DNA of 33,597 nucleotides, taken from assembly GCA_016182525.1 (NCBI GenBank), contig JACPGL010000001.1, positions 1-33,597 of the forward strand, given 5' to 3'. Of this stretch, positions 7,884 to 15,584 are shown in pieces. Below the pieces are notes generated by a model. The model had not been told where the DNA came from. It ran no database searches and was given only the letters and a program-made list of their open reading frames with translations. The stretch is from Candidatus Kerfeldbacteria bacterium. GTDB taxonomy: Bacteria > Patescibacteriota > Patescibacteriia > JACPL01. Both the position numbers and the translations under genes were made by a program. Positions within the stretch are counted from its first letter, which is position 1. Every line of letters starts with the position of its first letter.

Positions 7884-8915
7884 CTAACGGATCTTAAACG
7901 TGAATTTGAGGATCTCTAGAGCGGCATCTCGGCCTTTTCCTTTTGCGGGAAAAATATGAAAACCAACCCCGGCAGAACTGTTCGTTTCCAGAATGATACA
8001 ATTCTTTCGTGAAATATCGGGGGAAGTCCACTCTTTGCATTGAAGGTCGACGCCTGCTACCGTAACCTGAATGAGCTGCGCTGCCTTTATAGCAAGTTTT
8101 TTGATATTCGGGTGAACTTCGTCCGTAATATCAGTCGTTTGCCCTCCTGTACTCACATTTGAATTCCAACGTAACGTGATCTTTTTGCCTTTCTTGGGGA
8201 TAGAGGATAATTGCAGGTTTTGGCTGCGCACGCAACGACGAAGCTCTCTGTCAATGGGTATAGGGCATAAGGGAAGGTCATACTTTTCATATGACGAATC
8301 CCATTCGTTGTTGTATCGTTGGATGAGTTGTTGGATCGTCGAGCGGCCATCACCAATCACATAGGCGGGTTCACGATAGATGACAGATACAACTTTTTCC
8401 CCAATGACGAGTAATCGAATGTCTTTCCGGTTTTCAATGAATTCCTCAACAAGGACACGAGGGAAAGAGTGCTTCTTCTTTATGAGATACTCAAAGGCCT
8501 TTTTGACAGCCTTCTGGAACTCGTCCCATGTTCGGATGTTCATTGTTGCACCATTCCCATGGGATGCGTTAAAAGGTTTGACGGCGAGGGGAAAATGAAG
8601 ACGAGACGTTTGAATCCTTTTCCATTCAGAGGGATTGAAGAGAACAATCGTGCGGGGAACAGGGATCCCATGTCTTTCAGCATACCCTCGAACAGCATAT
8701 TTATCATCGGCAAGCTGACCTGCGACAAAGTCATAGCAGGGGAGATCGCTGCCCCGAAAAAAGAGTTCCTTTTTCCCATGTTTGATTTTTACGAAGCGAT
8801 CCGGTAGAAAGGTAATACTCATCCCGAGTCGCTTTGCTGCTCGACAGAGAAGAGAACCGGTCATGCTTAAATCTCGAACTCGATAGCGCTCAACTGATTC
8901 TCGCGTGAGCTTCAT
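7884..8915 (-). CDS. ATP-grasp ligase, cyanophycin synthetase/GshAB-like
   Basis: 343 aa, essentially a lone ATP-grasp domain. KYAVRGYAERHGIPVPRT leads into the fold; FPLAVKPFNASHGNGATMNI is the ATP-binding Lys and glycine loop; RLLVIGEKVVSVIYREPAYVIGDGRSTIQQLI is the block shared by cyanophycin synthetase and the C-terminal half of GshAB; NVSTGGQTTDITDEVHP and ILETNSSAGV supply the metal-binding end. The Mur-ligase half of cyanophycin synthetase is absent, so it cannot be that enzyme. A -10-like TATTAT ends 8 nt before the ATG (minus strand), suggesting a leaderless start. With the convergent ATP-grasp gene it may make a small peptide-like product (inference). Confidence 0.8.
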   Translation of the reverse strand: MKLTRESVERYRVRDLSMTGSLLCRAAKRLGMSITFLPDRFVKIKHGKKELFFRGSDLPCYDFVAGQLADDKYAVRGYAERHGIPVPRTIVLFNPSEWKRIQTSRLHFPLAVKPFNASHGNGATMNIRTWDEFQKAVKKAFEYLIKKKHSFPRVLVEEFIENRKDIRLLVIGEKVVSVIYREPAYVIGDGRSTIQQLIQRYNNEWDSSYEKYDLPLCPIPIDRELRRCVRSQNLQLSSIPKKGKKITLRWNSNVSTGGQTTDITDEVHPNIKKLAIKAAQLIQVTVAGVDLQCKEWTSPDISRKNCIILETNSSAGVGFHIFPAKGKGRDAALEILKFTFKIR

Positions 8916-8951
8916 AGGGAGAAATAATATTCAAGAGTCTTCTTAATTAGC

Positions 8952-9021
8952 TGGGGCGGTAGGATTCGAACCTACGAATGACGGTGCCAAAGACCGTTGC
9001 CTTACCGCTTGGCTACGCCCC
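8952..9021 (-). tRNA. tRNA-Gln (anticodon TTG)
   Basis: Minus-strand cloverleaf: acceptor GGGGCG/CGCCCC, anticodon stem ACGGT/ACCGT with loop CTTTGGC (TTG, reading CAA), T-arm GTAGG TTCGAAT CCTAC. Discriminator A, no encoded CCA. Lies between fur and the ATP-grasp gene on the same strand. Confidence 0.93.
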
Positions 9022-9076
9022 AAAGTTCTTTCCGGCGCGACGCGCGTGGAAAGTCTATCGAAAATTTTGGTTCTGG

Positions 9077-9505
9077 TCAAGCCTTGCGCGCGCACGTTTT
9101 GCAAATTCCGTAGAATTCCAAGGCATGCGTGGTGATGGTCGCAAACTCCTTGCTTTTGCGCAACAGATCCGTCTTGAACGCTTCATCCCCATGCCCGTCT
9201 ACATCCTCCACCTTGCCGCATGACGTGCAAATGATATGGTGGTGATCGTCCTCATCGGTGAGTTCGTAATGGGCATGCTCGTGTTGCAAGTCCACACGGC
9301 GCAAGACTCCTGCGGCGATAAACGCTTCGACAATCCGATAGACGGTTGCTTGGTTGACGGAACCGCGTTTCGTTTTTTCAAGTACGCCATGAATCGAGAG
9401 CGGTTTGTGCGTGGCGAGAAAAATTTCAAGCACAAGACGCCGCGTGTCCGTCACCTTGAATCCCGCATTTTTCAAAAGTGATTCTGGTGTCGTCGTGCGT
9501 TTCAT
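9077..9505 (-). CDS. fur: Fur-family metal- or peroxide-responsive repressor
   Basis: 142 aa from the ATG at 9505; the longer ORF is a frame extension through the overlapping gene. The winged helix has FKVTDTRRLVLEIF and the recognition part GSVNQATVYRIVEAF. The metal-binding half has HEHAHYELTDEDDHHHIICTSCGKVED and a C-terminal CKTC, giving two CxxC pairs for structural zinc and the His-rich regulatory site. Whether it senses iron, zinc or peroxide cannot be told. It overlaps the upstream membrane-protein gene by 4 nt (ATGA), so they are translated together. Confidence 0.88.
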   Translation of the reverse strand: MKRTTTPESLLKNAGFKVTDTRRLVLEIFLATHKPLSIHGVLEKTKRGSVNQATVYRIVEAFIAAGVLRRVDLQHEHAHYELTDEDDHHHIICTSCGKVEDVDGHGDEAFKTDLLRKSKEFATITTHALEFYGICKTCARKA

Positions 9506-9903
9506 GTATACACTCGGATAAGTTGCGTGAGGATGGTAAAGAATGCGAATACCAAAAAGACATATCCAAGATGGACTTGCACAGTGCGAGCATGGAGGCG
9601 AGTGATCATGGCATAGCGAATAAATGGTAGGGCGAAGAGCAGCCATGTGGTGAATCCAAAAACATACGGCCGCCAAATCCCCGTTTTCGTAAAGAGGTAA
9701 TCAAATCCAAGTCCGAAGATGTACAAGAGAAGGAACGCCCTGAATTCCGGATGAAAGAGAATGGCCGCTTTTCCTCTGCGGCGTTCCGACGGGCGTTTGG
9801 CGATTTCGCGTTCTCCAAACGCCGGGAACCAGATTTTGCCGAGAAGATAGGATGCAATCGCTCCATACAGAGCGTGAACGGCGATATAGTTCAAAAAATC
9901 CAT
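9502..9903 (-). CDS. Small four-helix membrane protein (DUF1761-like appearance)
   Basis: 133 aa. Four hydrophobic segments are seen: about residues 2-25 (FLNYIAVHALYGAIASYLLG), 53-70 (FRAFLLLYIFGLGFDYLF), 78-97 (YVFGFTTWLLFALPF) and 108-130 (VHLGYVFLVFAFFTILTQLI). The first helix ending in GKIWF and the overall layout recall DUF1761, but this is tentative. It is coupled to fur (ATGA overlap). It starts 14 nt after the uppS terminator hairpin, so it probably has its own promoter. Confidence 0.6.
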   Translation of the reverse strand: MDFLNYIAVHALYGAIASYLLGKIWFPAFGEREIAKRPSERRRGKAAILFHPEFRAFLLLYIFGLGFDYLFTKTGIWRPYVFGFTTWLLFALPFIRYAMITRLHARTVQVHLGYVFLVFAFFTILTQLIRVYT

Positions 9904-9916
9904 GAGAGGTGCATAA

Positions 9917-9937
9917 ACAATAAGGTATCCTTATTGT
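9917..9937 (-). terminator. uppS terminator containing the stop codon
   Basis: On the minus strand ACAATAAGG and CCTTATTGT pair over a 3-nt loop and are followed by TT. The uppS stop codon TAA lies inside the 5' arm. Confidence 0.7.
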
Positions 9938-10644
9938 ACCGGATTTTTGGAATCATTGCCACCGAATCGACGATTGCGGCGCGCAAATTCTTTGAGCGCT
10001 TCATCAAGATCGTGTTCGCTGAACGCCGGCCACATGCGCTTCGGGAAAAGATATTCAGCGTACGTTGCTTGCCAAAGCAAAAATCCAGACGTGCGCAATT
10101 CGCCGGATGTGCGCACCACAAAATCCACATCAGGCAAGTCAGGCGAATAGATGTATTTTTGCAAAAGATCTTTCGTCACCATGCGAACTTGCGGCCGAAT
10201 CTCAAGAATTTTTTTCACCATGTCGACCATTTCTTCTTGTCCACCGTAGTTAAAGACAAGATTCAGAATCCCGCGCGCGTTGTTGGCCGTTCGTGCGAGA
10301 GCGTGTTCGAACAGCTCTTTGATATCGCGGTCAACGTTGTCGAGCCGACCGGTCACTCGGAGCTGAATGCCTTTTTTCATAAGCTCGTCAACCTCCTTCA
10401 TCAAAAGCCGCCGCACCATATTCATGAGATAGCGCACTTCGGTTTTCGAGCGCTTCCAGTTCTCCGTAGAAAAAATCCAAAACGACGCCACCGGGATCTC
10501 GCGCGCAAAAACCCAATCCGCCACATCTTTCATGCGCTCATATCCCCGTTTATGGCCTTGAAAAGTCGTCAAACCGCGTTCACGCGCCCAGCGGCGATTG
10601 CCGTCAACGATAAAGCCAATATGGTGGGGAAGAGTTGGTTTCAT
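9931..10644 (-). CDS. uppS: Isoprenyl transferase (undecaprenyl diphosphate synthase)
   Basis: 237 aa from the ATG at 10644. HIGFIVDGNRRWARERG holds the catalytic Asp and phosphate-binding Arg; GHKRGYERM, FSTENWKRS and DVDFVVRTSGELRTSGFLLWQATYAEYLF are the other conserved blocks. It condenses isopentenyl diphosphate onto farnesyl diphosphate to make the lipid carrier for wall synthesis. The start was chosen because a promoter (TGGACA, 17 nt, TATGAT) ends 7 nt upstream, giving a leaderless mRNA. It is divergent from the gene at 10702. Confidence 0.95.
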   Translation of the reverse strand: MKPTLPHHIGFIVDGNRRWARERGLTTFQGHKRGYERMKDVADWVFAREIPVASFWIFSTENWKRSKTEVRYLMNMVRRLLMKEVDELMKKGIQLRVTGRLDNVDRDIKELFEHALARTANNARGILNLVFNYGGQEEMVDMVKKILEIRPQVRMVTKDLLQKYIYSPDLPDVDFVVRTSGELRTSGFLLWQATYAEYLFPKRMWPAFSEHDLDEALKEFARRNRRFGGNDSKNPVQ

Positions 10645-10651
10645 CGGGCTC

Positions 10652-10695
10652 ATCATACTATGCTTCGTGACCCCTGTCCACATTTTTGGTATAAT
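10652..10695. promoter_or_regulatory. Divergent promoters of uppS and the 10702 gene
   Basis: Minus: TGGACA, 17 nt, TATGAT (10657-10652), 7 nt before the uppS ATG. Plus: extended -10 TTGGTATAAT (TATAAT at 10690-10695), 6 nt before the ATG at 10702. The -35 regions overlap. Both predict leaderless or nearly leaderless transcripts. Confidence 0.7.
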
Positions 10696-10701
10696 TCTCG
10701 C

Positions 10702-11967
10702 ATGGCAAAAAAATCATTCATCCCCCCAAGCGTCTTTCTCGTCATTCTTGGAATTGTCGTCCTGACGTCTTTTGCCGTTCGTTTGTTACTGCCTGATGAG
10801 GAGGCGTCGCTTTCGCTACCCAAAGCCGAAGACTATCAGGCGCTTTTGAACAATCTCAACGCCGCTGATATTTTTGGCAATGTGAATGTGAACAGCGCTG
10901 TGCAAGAATCAGAATCGGTTCTTCTTTCAGTTTCGGTTGCTGATCGGCCGCTGTATTTTGTTTCGGAGACTGAGGATGCGGGAATCGATAATTTTGAAAC
11001 AACGCTTGCGTCGAAGGATACGATATGGGGAACCATGGCAGATAACACTGTATTTGCAACTCCCTATGCTTTTGGATTGAACGGCGTCATCTATCCGAAA
11101 TCTCTTACGGATGAGAATGGCACCGTTATTGCAAGTGCGCTTCAAGAATTTGACGTGCGTTCCAAAACCACGCGGGAGCTGACGCGAATTGACCACGCGA
11201 CGTATACAGAAGAAGGCTATGCTGATCGTATAGACGCGGTGAGTTACGATGCTGAGTCAAAATCCGTTGCTTTCCTTGTGAATCGCGCTGTTGGGAGCGA
11301 CAAAGCTCACCCGATTATAGATCAGACGGCGCAAGAAGTGTATCTCTATCTCTCAAGGAGTGATGGCCGCGAGCCGTCGACTGTTGAACAAATCGATGTG
11401 GCTGATCAGGTCGGAACAGGATGGATCGAAGGAATTGAGTATACACTTGGAACGGTGTTTCTGTTGGTGCGTGATGCGGCCGGGCCTGACCCGTCTGTGA
11501 TGATTCTGTATTCCGGTGGCACATTTTCACGCGTGGTTCTTCCTGAACCCGGTCGACTTGTTCCTTCATCATCCAGTTCGTCCGCTTTTGTGCAGGGAGC
11601 GAATCGTGACGCTCTCTATGAAGTCAAGCCACTGAGCGCAGAGGTGATTGCGCACACGGATCTCACGCCGAATGATCAATGGAAATTCACACCTCTCATG
11701 AGCGATGATGGTACGTCAGTGTATATTGCCAAAGAGAAGAGTGATGGATCAGGTGTTGACGGTATCGAGCGCGTTGTGCTCGCCGATCGAACGCGCGAAG
11801 ATGTTGTGAGTGGCGCGTATCTCCCGCGCGCTGTTCTTGCAAGGGATCATCTCTTGATCGAAAATGCCGGAAGTGAGTCTGGGCGGTTTTCGGTGTATGA
11901 TCTTGAAGATGACATTCGTACGCCAGTGAATGAGTTGGGAACAATACGATTTTTTGGCCCACGATGA
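10702..11967 (+). CDS. Membrane-anchored extracytoplasmic protein, unknown
   Basis: 421 aa. The track's 738-aa ORF extends this frame back across uppS; the real start is the ATG at 10702, six bases after TATAAT. One N-terminal TM helix (SVFLVILGIVVLTSFAVRLLL) anchors a ~385-residue outside domain rich in beta strands and in D/S/T, with repeated blocks such as DRPLYFVSE, YIAKEKSDGSGVD and RFSVYDLEDD. These could be propeller blades of a TolB/WD-like fold, but this is a guess. It overlaps the next gene as ATGA, so the two probably work together at the cell surface. Confidence 0.7.
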   Translation: MAKKSFIPPSVFLVILGIVVLTSFAVRLLLPDEEASLSLPKAEDYQALLNNLNAADIFGNVNVNSAVQESESVLLSVSVADRPLYFVSETEDAGIDNFETTLASKDTIWGTMADNTVFATPYAFGLNGVIYPKSLTDENGTVIASALQEFDVRSKTTRELTRIDHATYTEEGYADRIDAVSYDAESKSVAFLVNRAVGSDKAHPIIDQTAQEVYLYLSRSDGREPSTVEQIDVADQVGTGWIEGIEYTLGTVFLLVRDAAGPDPSVMILYSGGTFSRVVLPEPGRLVPSSSSSSAFVQGANRDALYEVKPLSAEVIAHTDLTPNDQWKFTPLMSDDGTSVYIAKEKSDGSGVDGIERVVLADRTREDVVSGAYLPRAVLARDHLLIENAGSESGRFSVYDLEDDIRTPVNELGTIRFFGPR

Positions 11968-12563
11968 ATACAACAGGAAAACTGATCATTGTGCTTTTCG
12001 GGTCGGTGCTTTTGGCCACGCCGCTCATTTTGCTTGCAATGCGCGTAAGTGAAGAAAAGGTAACGTCGGAGGAGGTTCTGACGGTGAATAGACTGATAGC
12101 GACAGAAATGAATTCTTCCATCAATTCTTCTATAGAAAACGACTCCTCTGTCGGCTCCAAAACGCCTTCTCTCGCTCCGAGCCAGAACGGGCCTTCTCGC
12201 TCCGAGCCAGAACTTTCGTCGGTTCGAACGTCAAAGATCTTGCCGGTTGGCGCGACGTCGGCCGACATTGTGTTTGCCTTTGAGGACGCGGATCAAGATA
12301 TCACGGACATTCTGTTTGAGACTACCGAATTTTTTTACAAGACGGGCAAGACGGATGTGTATAACTCGGATTTTCGCGCGCTCGGTGACATTCCGACACT
12401 TGCCTGTGATGATGGCGAACACGGGGAGTGCACCGTGACCGCAACATTTGTTGGCACACTTGGTTGGCGAGATGTGTTCAGCGGCCGTCTGCAACTCCGA
12501 GATTCGAAAGGCCAAACATCAAAAGCGGTGCCATTCAATATCACCATCGGCACACAAAATTAA
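11964..12563 (+). CDS. Membrane-anchored protein with Ser-rich linker and Ig-like domain
   Basis: 199 aa. TM helix at about residues 6-26 (LIIVLFGSVLLATPLILLAM), a low-complexity Ser/Asn/Pro linker (about 48-90), then a beta-rich domain (ADIVFAFEDADQDITDILF to the end) of Ig/cadherin-like look. Two Cys (LACDDGEHGEC) could form a disulfide outside. The linker DNA holds a ~24-bp imperfect tandem duplication (CTTCTCGCTCCGAGCCAGAA, about 12165-12212), a sign of slippage. Start overlaps the previous stop (ATGA). Function unknown. Confidence 0.7.
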   Translation: MNTTGKLIIVLFGSVLLATPLILLAMRVSEEKVTSEEVLTVNRLIATEMNSSINSSIENDSSVGSKTPSLAPSQNGPSRSEPELSSVRTSKILPVGATSADIVFAFEDADQDITDILFETTEFFYKTGKTDVYNSDFRALGDIPTLACDDGEHGECTVTATFVGTLGWRDVFSGRLQLRDSKGQTSKAVPFNITIGTQN

Positions 12564-12580
12564 TTTCGCACGGCGTTCCG

Positions 12581-12618
12581 GTCATTGCGAGCGAGCGACA
12601 GCTCGCGAAGCAATCCCT
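12581..12618. repeat. Interspersed palindromic repeat, second copy
   Basis: GTCATTGCGAGCGAGCG through CTCGCGAAGCAATCCC; same family as 4738-4764 with an extra GCGAGC unit giving a better hairpin. It lies just outside the left edge of island 2. Confidence 0.7.
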
Positions 12619-12633
12619 CTTAAACAAAAGGGA

Positions 12634-12671
12634 ACCCCAGGGTGCACGCGCTGTCGCAAGCACCCTGGGTT
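12634..12671 (-). terminator. Terminator of island 2 lipoprotein-like gene
   Basis: CCCAGGGTGC and GCACCCTGGG pair over a 14-nt loop; on the minus strand GGTTCCCTTTTGTTT follows, giving a weak T-rich tail. The 12564-12760 gap also holds smaller hairpins (GACGCTTCGCGTC) and no ORF. Confidence 0.65.
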
Positions 12672-12760
12672 GCTCTTCCTCGAGATGACGCGAAGCGTCA
12701 GTCCTCGTGGCCGGGTGCCCTGAAGGTAGCCGGTCGAAAGATCTCGCTATAGACGCCGCG

Positions 12761-13288
12761 TCACTCGATGACGAACATGTGGACATGAACGGTCTCTCCC
12801 TCGGTCTCTCCCTGGCTAGGGACACGCGCCCTGACGGTTGCTGGAAGCTCACCGGCCGTATCTGTCGCGATCATGGTCGCTGGGATCAGCAGGCTTGTCT
12901 CCTGGGTGACGAGCACCCATTCGACAAACGACCGAATGTGAAGCGCACCGTATTCCACACGCGCGGGGTACACCCAGCCGGTACTCGCGAGCGGGCGCAT
13001 CACCCATTGAGTGTGTGTTGGCGAAGCCAGGACGACGAGTTTCCCCATGCCCCGCAGCGGGTTGAGCCGCTGGGAAAGTTCCCCGAACAGCAGGATCGGC
13101 GAGTTGGCGAGCAACTCCCCAAGGATGCGATCGCCAAGCACCTCGTCCTCCACAACCTCGGCCGTGATCTCCTCGCCGACGGCTTTTTTGGTGAGCGGGG
13201 GTTCTTCGTACGACTTCGTCGGTGCGCGCGCCGAGCAGGCCGCGCATACCGCTGTCACGAGCGCGATGGCGAGGGTTGATCGCATCAT
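12761..13288 (-). CDS. Short secreted protein, possible lipoprotein (island 2)
   Basis: 175 aa. MMRSTLAIALVTAVCAACSARA is a signal peptide; a Cys is present but the lipobox (VCAAC) is poor, and ACSARA could be a signal peptidase I site. The mature part has a charged start (KSYEEPPLTKKAVGEEITAEVVED) and a beta-rich body with an ILLFGELSQRLNPLRGMGKLVVL segment. No family recognised. A good Shine-Dalgarno (GGAGGTG, 5 nt before ATG) and a 7-bp leader hairpin (CCGGGAG/CTCTCGG) precede it. Codon use is GC-rich. It is divergent from the dehydrogenase fusion gene. Confidence 0.72.
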   Translation of the reverse strand: MMRSTLAIALVTAVCAACSARAPTKSYEEPPLTKKAVGEEITAEVVEDEVLGDRILGELLANSPILLFGELSQRLNPLRGMGKLVVLASPTHTQWVMRPLASTGWVYPARVEYGALHIRSFVEWVLVTQETSLLIPATMIATDTAGELPATVRARVPSQGETEGETVHVHMFVIE

Positions 13289-13382
13289 CGCTTCACCTCC
13301 AGTTTGCCGAGAGCGAATTCTCCCGGGCGATTGCTTTTAGGGTGCAGGATTTTTCAGCTCTTGTCAAACGCTTTTTCCGAGT

Positions 13383-13440
13383 TTGACGAAACAAGCGGTT
13401 TTCGGGTAGAGTAGGGCCACTCTCTCGGGTGGTCCGAGAG
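13383..13440 (+). promoter_or_regulatory. Promoter and leader hairpin of the HADH-ECH gene
   Basis: TTGACG, 18 nt, TAGAGT (13407-13412). About 9 nt after the -10 box a perfect 7-bp hairpin begins (CTCTCGG GTGGT CCGAGAG, 13422-13440). The start codon is 26 nt later. Island 4 has the same TAGAGT box at 27506. The divergent gene has a leader hairpin with nearly the same arms. Confidence 0.65.
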
Positions 13441-13465
13441 CTGTCTCTTGAAAGGTTGGTTCACA

Positions 13466-15463
13466 ATGGCACGACTGCCATTCACACGGATCGGGATTGC
13501 CGGAGCCGGAGTCATCGGCTCGGGCAACTTGGCCGGACTGGGCGTGCGTCTTGCCGAACTCGGCGTCACTGCCGAGAGCGGCGGCCGCATCGTCCTATAC
13601 GACAAGTTCGATGCTGCGATCATTGCGGCGATGGGCAAGGCCCGGGATTCGATCGACTTCAGGATCACGAAGCGCCGGCTCAAGCCCGAGATTCGCGATG
13701 TGTTCGGCGACATGGTTCGCCAGACGACAACGCTTGCGGATCTCGCCGAGTGCGACTTGGTGCTCGAGTCGCTGCCGGAGGATCGCGATCTCAAGCGTCA
13801 GTTCTACAGCGCGCTTCGCACGCACACCAAGGCGCCCGCGCTCTCAACCACGAGCGCGATTCCGCCGGCACATATCGGCGCGGATGGGCTTGCCCATCCG
13901 TTCACGCCCTGCGACCGGCGGTGGTTCATCGAGTTCGCCGGGCCAGCGGCCGCGCGCCTCTGGTTCCAGCGGATGGGATGGACGTGCTACGACGTGAAAC
14001 CGGAAATCCCGGGCTTCGCAATCGACCCGCTCCTCTCGGCGCTCGTGGTCGAGGCGGTGTGTATGGTCGAAGAAGGTCTCGGCACCGTCGCCGAAGTGAA
14101 CGACTGGTTCGACCAGCTCTTCGGCGGCTCGGGTCCGTTCAATGTCATGGACATCACGAAGGGCAACCCGCTCGTCGTGAGTGTGCTCACCAGCATGTAT
14201 CAGCACCTGGAAGCCTGGGAGAATGCCTGGTTTGCGTCGCCGAAGAAGCTCATCGACCAGGGCACCACGCTTTGGCTCGATCCCAAGCGGCCAGCTGCGG
14301 CTCTGCCGTCTCCGGATGTCCTCATGGAGATCGAAGACCGCGTCCTCGCGACATTCGCGTGGGCACAGGAGCGGGTGGATCGGGAGGGCATTCTCCGCGG
14401 CGGTCTCGGAGCCTGGAACGATCTCACCAGGAGAGCGCTCGGGTTCAAGGCCGGTGTGGGAGATATCCTCAACACGCACGAGCCAGGTCGGATCCAGCGC
14501 GCAGCGAGGCGACACAGCGCTGAAGGCATGCACTTCCAACCCTCTCCTCCTGACCATCAGGGTTCGGATCCGTGTTCGTCTGTCGATCCTCGGCGCGCCG
14601 TGCTCACCCCGTTCAGGCACGATGTGTCGGTGCGGGAGGAGGGCGGGGTCGCGATCATCACGATCACGCGGCCCGAGCAGATGAACGCCATCCGGCGTCG
14701 CACGCTTCTCGAGCTCGCGGAGGTGGTGGCAGGTCTGTCACCTAACCTCGCCGGCGCTGTGTTCACCGGGGAAGGAGGGATCTTGGCTGGCGCCGACGTG
14801 GAGCTGTTTGCCAAGATGAAGGCCGAACAGCTGCTCGGGTACATCCTGCTCGGCCAGAGCGTGTTCGCAAGTATCCAGGGTCTGCCGATCCCGACGATCG
14901 CGGCCTATGACGGGTTCGCGCTCGGCGGAGGGGCAGAACTCGGCGCGGCCTGCGACGCGCGCATCATGACCCCGTGGTCTATGTTCGGCCAGCCGGAGGT
15001 GACCCTCGGGCTCATCCCCGGGTTCGGCGGAACAGTCCGCACGTTCGACTGGGTCAGCGCGGAGAAGGGGCGGTTCTTGCTCGAGACAGGCAAGAAGATC
15101 CTCGCCCCCTTGGCGCTCGAGATCGGGTGGGCGACCGTGCTCACTGATGACGACGTGGTGGCCGAGGCCTGCCGCATGCTCCGAGAGCAGCGGGTGCCGA
15201 AGACGTCGCTCGCGCCCGACGTCCTCACGTCCGAGGTCGATGACTCCGAGGCGCCGGTCGCCGCCGAACGACCCGAGCTGGGGCTCTCGAGGGCGATCCT
15301 GGGGATTCTCTCGCGACACCTCGAGGTGATCAACGGAGTAGGGCGGGAGGATGCCCTTCGCCGCGAACCGTTCGCGGTGATGAAGTGCTATCGGACGAAC
15401 GACTTCCAGGAGGGCATCCGTGCCTTCCTGGAGAAGCGCAAGCCCGTGTGGCAACACCGGTAG
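13466..15463 (+). CDS. Bifunctional 3-hydroxyacyl-CoA dehydrogenase / enoyl-CoA hydratase
   Basis: 665 aa. Residues ~1-360: 3-hydroxyacyl-CoA dehydrogenase, with NAD Rossmann motif GIAGAGVIGSGN, LAECDLVLESLPED, TTSAIPP, catalytic His in GLAHPFTP with Glu in FIEF, and the C-terminal domain from IPGFAIDPLL; the usual Asn of DTPGFxxNR is Asp here. Residues ~385-665: crotonase fold, with GGILAGADVELF as the oxyanion/CoA region and both catalytic Glu positions kept (GGGAELGAACD and GQPEVTLGLIPGFGG). The order is dehydrogenase then hydratase, as in archaeal fusions such as Msed_0399 of Metallosphaera and opposite to FadB/FadJ. It would interconvert enoyl-, 3-hydroxy- and 3-oxoacyl-CoA in the cytoplasm. 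No thiolase, acyl-CoA dehydrogenase or ligase is nearby. Strong GC-rich codon bias; CPR usually lack this pathway. Confidence 0.85.
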   Translation: MARLPFTRIGIAGAGVIGSGNLAGLGVRLAELGVTAESGGRIVLYDKFDAAIIAAMGKARDSIDFRITKRRLKPEIRDVFGDMVRQTTTLADLAECDLVLESLPEDRDLKRQFYSALRTHTKAPALSTTSAIPPAHIGADGLAHPFTPCDRRWFIEFAGPAAARLWFQRMGWTCYDVKPEIPGFAIDPLLSALVVEAVCMVEEGLGTVAEVNDWFDQLFGGSGPFNVMDITKGNPLVVSVLTSMYQHLEAWENAWFASPKKLIDQGTTLWLDPKRPAAALPSPDVLMEIEDRVLATFAWAQERVDREGILRGGLGAWNDLTRRALGFKAGVGDILNTHEPGRIQRAARRHSAEGMHFQPSPPDHQGSDPCSSVDPRRAVLTPFRHDVSVREEGGVAIITITRPEQMNAIRRRTLLELAEVVAGLSPNLAGAVFTGEGGILAGADVELFAKMKAEQLLGYILLGQSVFASIQGLPIPTIAAYDGFALGGGAELGAACDARIMTPWSMFGQPEVTLGLIPGFGGTVRTFDWVSAEKGRFLLETGKKILAPLALEIGWATVLTDDDVVAEACRMLREQRVPKTSLAPDVLTSEVDDSEAPVAAERPELGLSRAILGILSRHLEVINGVGREDALRREPFAVMKCYRTNDFQEGIRAFLEKRKPVWQHR

Positions 15464-15484
15464 GAGGACCGGTTGGAGGGAACC

Positions 15485-15509
15485 GGCGTGCCGCATCATG
15501 CGGCACGCC
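15485..15509 (+). terminator. 10-bp perfect hairpin ending island 2
   Basis: GGCGTGCCGC ATCAT GCGGCACGCC, 21 nt after the fusion gene's stop. A smaller ACCGG/ACCGG-type repeat precedes it. Base composition changes right after it. Confidence 0.8.
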
Positions 15510-15548
15510 GGGATCCTATTTCTCGCGTTTCCGAGAACGCAAGAATAT

Positions 15549-15556
15549 GGTATCAT
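15549..15556 (+). promoter_or_regulatory. Extended -10 TGGTATCAT of the reductase gene
   Basis: TATCAT at 15551-15556 with upstream TGG. Predicted leader ~22 nt before the ATG at 15585; no Shine-Dalgarno seen in the T-rich leader. Confidence 0.5.
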
Positions 15557-15584
15557 TGCATTGTTGAACTGTTTTCTTTTTTCT

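Noticed and set aside
9751-10701. N-terminal 317 codons of the 738-aa ORF
   Set aside because: They run antisense through uppS and the membrane protein gene; a promoter and ATG at 10702 give a normal signal-anchor protein.
13429-14523. 364-aa ORF in another frame
   Set aside because: Arg/His/Gly-rich shadow of the HADH-ECH gene; long only because GC-rich DNA has few stops.
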